Source of the DNA: CAVRTM01 sp963724015
GTDB taxonomy: Bacteria; Actinomycetota; Actinomycetes; Actinomycetales; Dermatophilaceae
Assembly (NCBI GenBank): GCA_963724015.1
Contig: CAVRTM010000004.1
Coordinates: forward strand, 124,001-188,000
Length of the DNA stretch: 64,000 nucleotides
Direction: 5' to 3'
In this document: piece by piece, positions 62,096 to 64,000 of the stretch
Numbering within the stretch: the first letter of the stretch is position 1
Layout of the letters: each line of letters starts with the position of its first letter
Translations under genes and position numbers: made by a program
The notes under the pieces: generated by a model
The model's database searches: none
What the model was told of the DNA's origin: nothing
What the model saw: only the letters and a program-made list of their open reading frames with translations

Positions 62096-63157
62096 TCAGG
62101 CGGGGCGGGGGGACGCCGGCTGGACCGTCCCGGTGCTGTCGACGGCGCGGCAGCCGCAGCTCTCGCGGTGCTCGATCTCCGCGGGCAGGCGGACGACGCG
62201 CCGCGGGGCGAACGGATCGGCGAGGCGGCGCTGCAGCAGCTGCACGGCCTGGGCGCCGACCGCGTGGAACGGCTGCGCGGCGGCGGTCAGCGCCGGTGAG
62301 ATGGCGCTGGCCCACTCGAAGTCGTCGAACGTCACCAGCGCCACGTCGTCGGGGATGCGCACCTGGGCCTGCTTGAGCGCGAGCAGCGCGCCGATCGTCA
62401 TCGCGTTGTTGCCGCTGAAGATCGCCGTCGGCGGCTGCCGCAGGCGCAGCATCGAGGTGACGGCGGCGCGCCCGCCGCCCACGGTCGACAGCCCCTGCAT
62501 GACCAGCTGCTGGTCGACAGGGCGCCCCAGCACCTCGTGCGCCCGCCGGTAGCCGTTCAGCCGCTCGGTGGTCGTGGACAGCCCGGCCAGCCCGCTGAGC
62601 ATGCCGACGCGGCGGTGGCCGAGCTCGAGCAGGTGCTCGACCAGCGCCACCGAGACGGCCTCGTTCTCGGTGCCCACCTGGTCGCACCGCACCTCGCTCA
62701 TCCGGTCGACCAGCACGAAGGGCGTCTCGTGCTTGCGCAACAACGGCAGCGTCTCGGTCTCCCAGCCGGCCGTCGGGGCGAGCACCACCGCCTCGACGTG
62801 GTGCGCGAGCAGCGTGGCCACGGCGGTCGCCTCGCCCTGCGGGTCGTCGTACGTGTCGCACAGCAGCAGCGCGAACCCGGCGCGGCTGGCCTCGGAGGCC
62901 ACGCCCTGGATCAGCTCGCCGACGTAGGGGTTGCTCGCGCCGGTGGTGGCGAGGCCGATCGCCCGGCCGGCGCGCTTGGGAACCACGGGAGCCGGTGGCT
63001 CGTAGTGCAGGGCCTCGAGGGCGTGCCGGACGCGCTCACGGGTGTCGGGGGCGACGTACCGCGTCCCGTTGACCACGTGCGAGACCGTCGTGATCGACAC
63101 CCCGGCCAGCGTGGCCACGTCGGCCAGGCGGGGGGAGGAGCGTCGGGAGGCAACCAC
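62096..63157 (-). CDS. LacI-family transcriptional regulator
   Basis: 353 residues from GTG 63157. The HTH and hinge read RLADVATLAGVSITTVSHVV and NGTRYVAPDTRERVRHALEA. The sugar-binding domain includes AIGLATTGASNPYVGELIQG, EAVVLAPTAGWETETLPLLR, GHRRVGMLSGLAGLSTTTER, TAIFSGNNAMTIGALLALKQ and VALVTFDDFEWASAISPALT. It is divergent from a ribose/sugar-binding protein gene, and three TTGCG dyads lie in the gap, so it should repress itself and the sugar uptake genes. Confidence 0.92.
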   Translation of the reverse strand: MVASRRSSPRLADVATLAGVSITTVSHVVNGTRYVAPDTRERVRHALEALHYEPPAPVVPKRAGRAIGLATTGASNPYVGELIQGVASEASRAGFALLLCDTYDDPQGEATAVATLLAHHVEAVVLAPTAGWETETLPLLRKHETPFVLVDRMSEVRCDQVGTENEAVSVALVEHLLELGHRRVGMLSGLAGLSTTTERLNGYRRAHEVLGRPVDQQLVMQGLSTVGGGRAAVTSMLRLRQPPTAIFSGNNAMTIGALLALKQAQVRIPDDVALVTFDDFEWASAISPALTAAAQPFHAVGAQAVQLLQRRLADPFAPRRVVRLPAEIEHRESCGCRAVDSTGTVQPASPRPA

Positions 63158-63184
63158 CGTCGCATGGTGGCGCGTTACCGGAGT

Positions 63185-63247
63185 GTTGCGCAACGGTTTG
63201 CGCAAACCATAGGCAAGGCCTGCGGACGTCCCTAGTGTTGCGCCAAC
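63185..63247. promoter_or_regulatory. Three LacI-type operators in the divergent promoter
   Basis: GTTGCGCAAC (63185-63194), GGTTTGCGCAAACC (63195-63208) and GTTG-CGC-CAAC (63237-63247) are dyads of the LacI form with a central CG. The first two abut; the third is about 40 bases away, suited to looping or cooperative repression of both genes. Confidence 0.75.
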
Positions 63248-63319
63248 CGCTCAGCCGTCATGGCGGCGCTCACGAGGTCCAGCCACCCGGGCCGGACGCT
63301 GATTCACCAGGAGAAACGC

Positions 63320-64000
63320 ATGCGACCCATCCACCGACCGGCCGCCATGGCCGTCGCCCTCGTCTCGGTGACCGCGCTCGGCCTGAGCGCCTGCAGCACC
63401 ACCAAGACCTCCGGGCCGGGCTCGCCCAGGGGGCCGGCACGACCACGGGACCGATCAAGATCGGCCTGGTCACCAAGACCGAGAGCAACCCCTACTTCGT
63501 CAAGCTGCGCGAGTCGGCCAAGGCCGCGGCGCAGAAGGACGGCAACACCCTGATCGCCCTCGCCGGCAAGTTCGACGGCGACAACGCCGGTCAGGTCACC
63601 GCCATCGAGAACCTCGTCCAGCAGGGCGTCAAGGGCATCCTCATCACCCCGAGCAACTCCGGTGGCGTGCTCTCCGCGATCAAGAAGGCCCAGGACGCCG
63701 GTGTCGTGGTCATCGCCCTGGACACCGCGACGGACCCGGCGAACGCGGTGGCCGCGACGTACGCCACGAACAACGAGCAGGCCGGCAAGCTGCTCGGCCA
63801 GTACGTCAAGGCCACGATGGGGAGCAAGGCGCCGCAGATCGTGACGATGGACCTCGACCCCAGCGCCTCGGTCGGCATCCAGCGCCACAACGGCTTCCTC
63901 GAGGGCATGGGCCTGCCGCTGAAGACGCCCGCAGTCATCGGCAGCGCACTCACCCAGGGCGACCAGACCAAGGCCCAGCAGCAGATGGAGAACCTGCTGC
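63320..64000 (+). CDS. Sugar-binding protein (RbsB-like, ABC type), frame broken near 63418; cut by window end
   Basis: It starts at ATG 63320 after CAGGAG. The lipobox is TALGLSACSTTKTS. A base appears missing at about 63418; after it the mature protein reads LAQGAGTTTGPIKIGLVTKT, ESNPYFVKLRESAKAAAQKD, GQVTAIENLVQQGVKGILIT and PQIVTMDLDPSASVGIQRHN. This is a periplasmic binding protein type 4 (ribose/galactose-type). It runs off the right edge; permease and ATPase genes are expected next. It should be under the divergent LacI regulator. Confidence 0.87.

Overview
The window is very GC-rich throughout. Its gene content is that of an actinomycete: GAF-ANTAR regulators, a mycobacterial-type phosphoserine aminotransferase and citrate synthase 2, an IdeR/DtxR regulator, a c-di-AMP (ydaO-type) leader before an NlpC/P60 hydrolase, a deazaflavin-dependent (Ddn-like) reductase and a DUF6529 protein. 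Many starts are GTG, and translational coupling through ATGA or GTGA overlaps is common. Genus and species cannot be fixed from the sequence alone.

Layout. 0-2.2 kb: a STAS antagonist (cut by the window edge) and two GAF-ANTAR proteins. 2.3-4.2 kb: a MarR/MFS/28-aa ORF operon with a palindromic operator. 4.3-10 kb: serC, citA, an MFS exporter, pdxH and a threonine-aldolase-like enzyme. 10-12.8 kb: edd-eda, the core of the Entner-Doudoroff pathway. 13-16 kb: a nitroreductase, a hotdog-fold protein and photolyase. 16-18.8 kb: IdeR, the riboswitch with its NlpC/P60 gene, and a DsbA/FrnE oxidoreductase. 18.9-21.1 kb: a 5'-truncated DyP peroxidase and small membrane proteins. 21.2-28.1 kb: an IclR-controlled catabolic cluster (amidohydrolase, CoA-transferase, citryl-CoA-lyase-like protein, LigB- and LigA-like dioxygenase subunits, dehydrogenase). 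28-31.5 kb: small housekeeping or accessory genes and tRNA-Arg(CCT). 31.6-37.8 kb: a decayed accessory zone with IS256, IS30 and IS110 remnants among stress-signalling genes (GAF-ANTAR, SpoIIE phosphatase, an RsbW-like fragment).

37.8-45.8 kb: a compact hexonate operon with a GntR regulator, an ABC importer without its own ATPase, galactonate dehydratase, KDPGal aldolase, KDG/KDGal kinase and a mannonate-dehydratase-like enolase. 45.9-53.1 kb: a hydrolase, a Tat-exported amine oxidase and a convergent three-gene operon (P-loop NTPase, ABC exporter with a degenerate nucleotide-binding domain, CapA-like protein), with a PepSY protein upstream. 53.2-64 kb: a two-component system, an amidase, a DUF6529 protein next to a cupredoxin, an APC permease, DUF2795, a DacB-type carboxypeptidase, and a LacI regulator divergent from a sugar-binding protein cut by the window end.

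A striking property of the window is that many otherwise well-conserved genes are broken by single-base frame changes. Most are +1, and they cluster at 7-28 kb and 59-63.5 kb, whereas the genes from 37.8 to 58.3 kb read cleanly. I read most of these as sequence or assembly errors rather than decay. Such genes are given as one CDS each, with the break position stated; true decayed remnants are given as pseudogenes or mobile elements.
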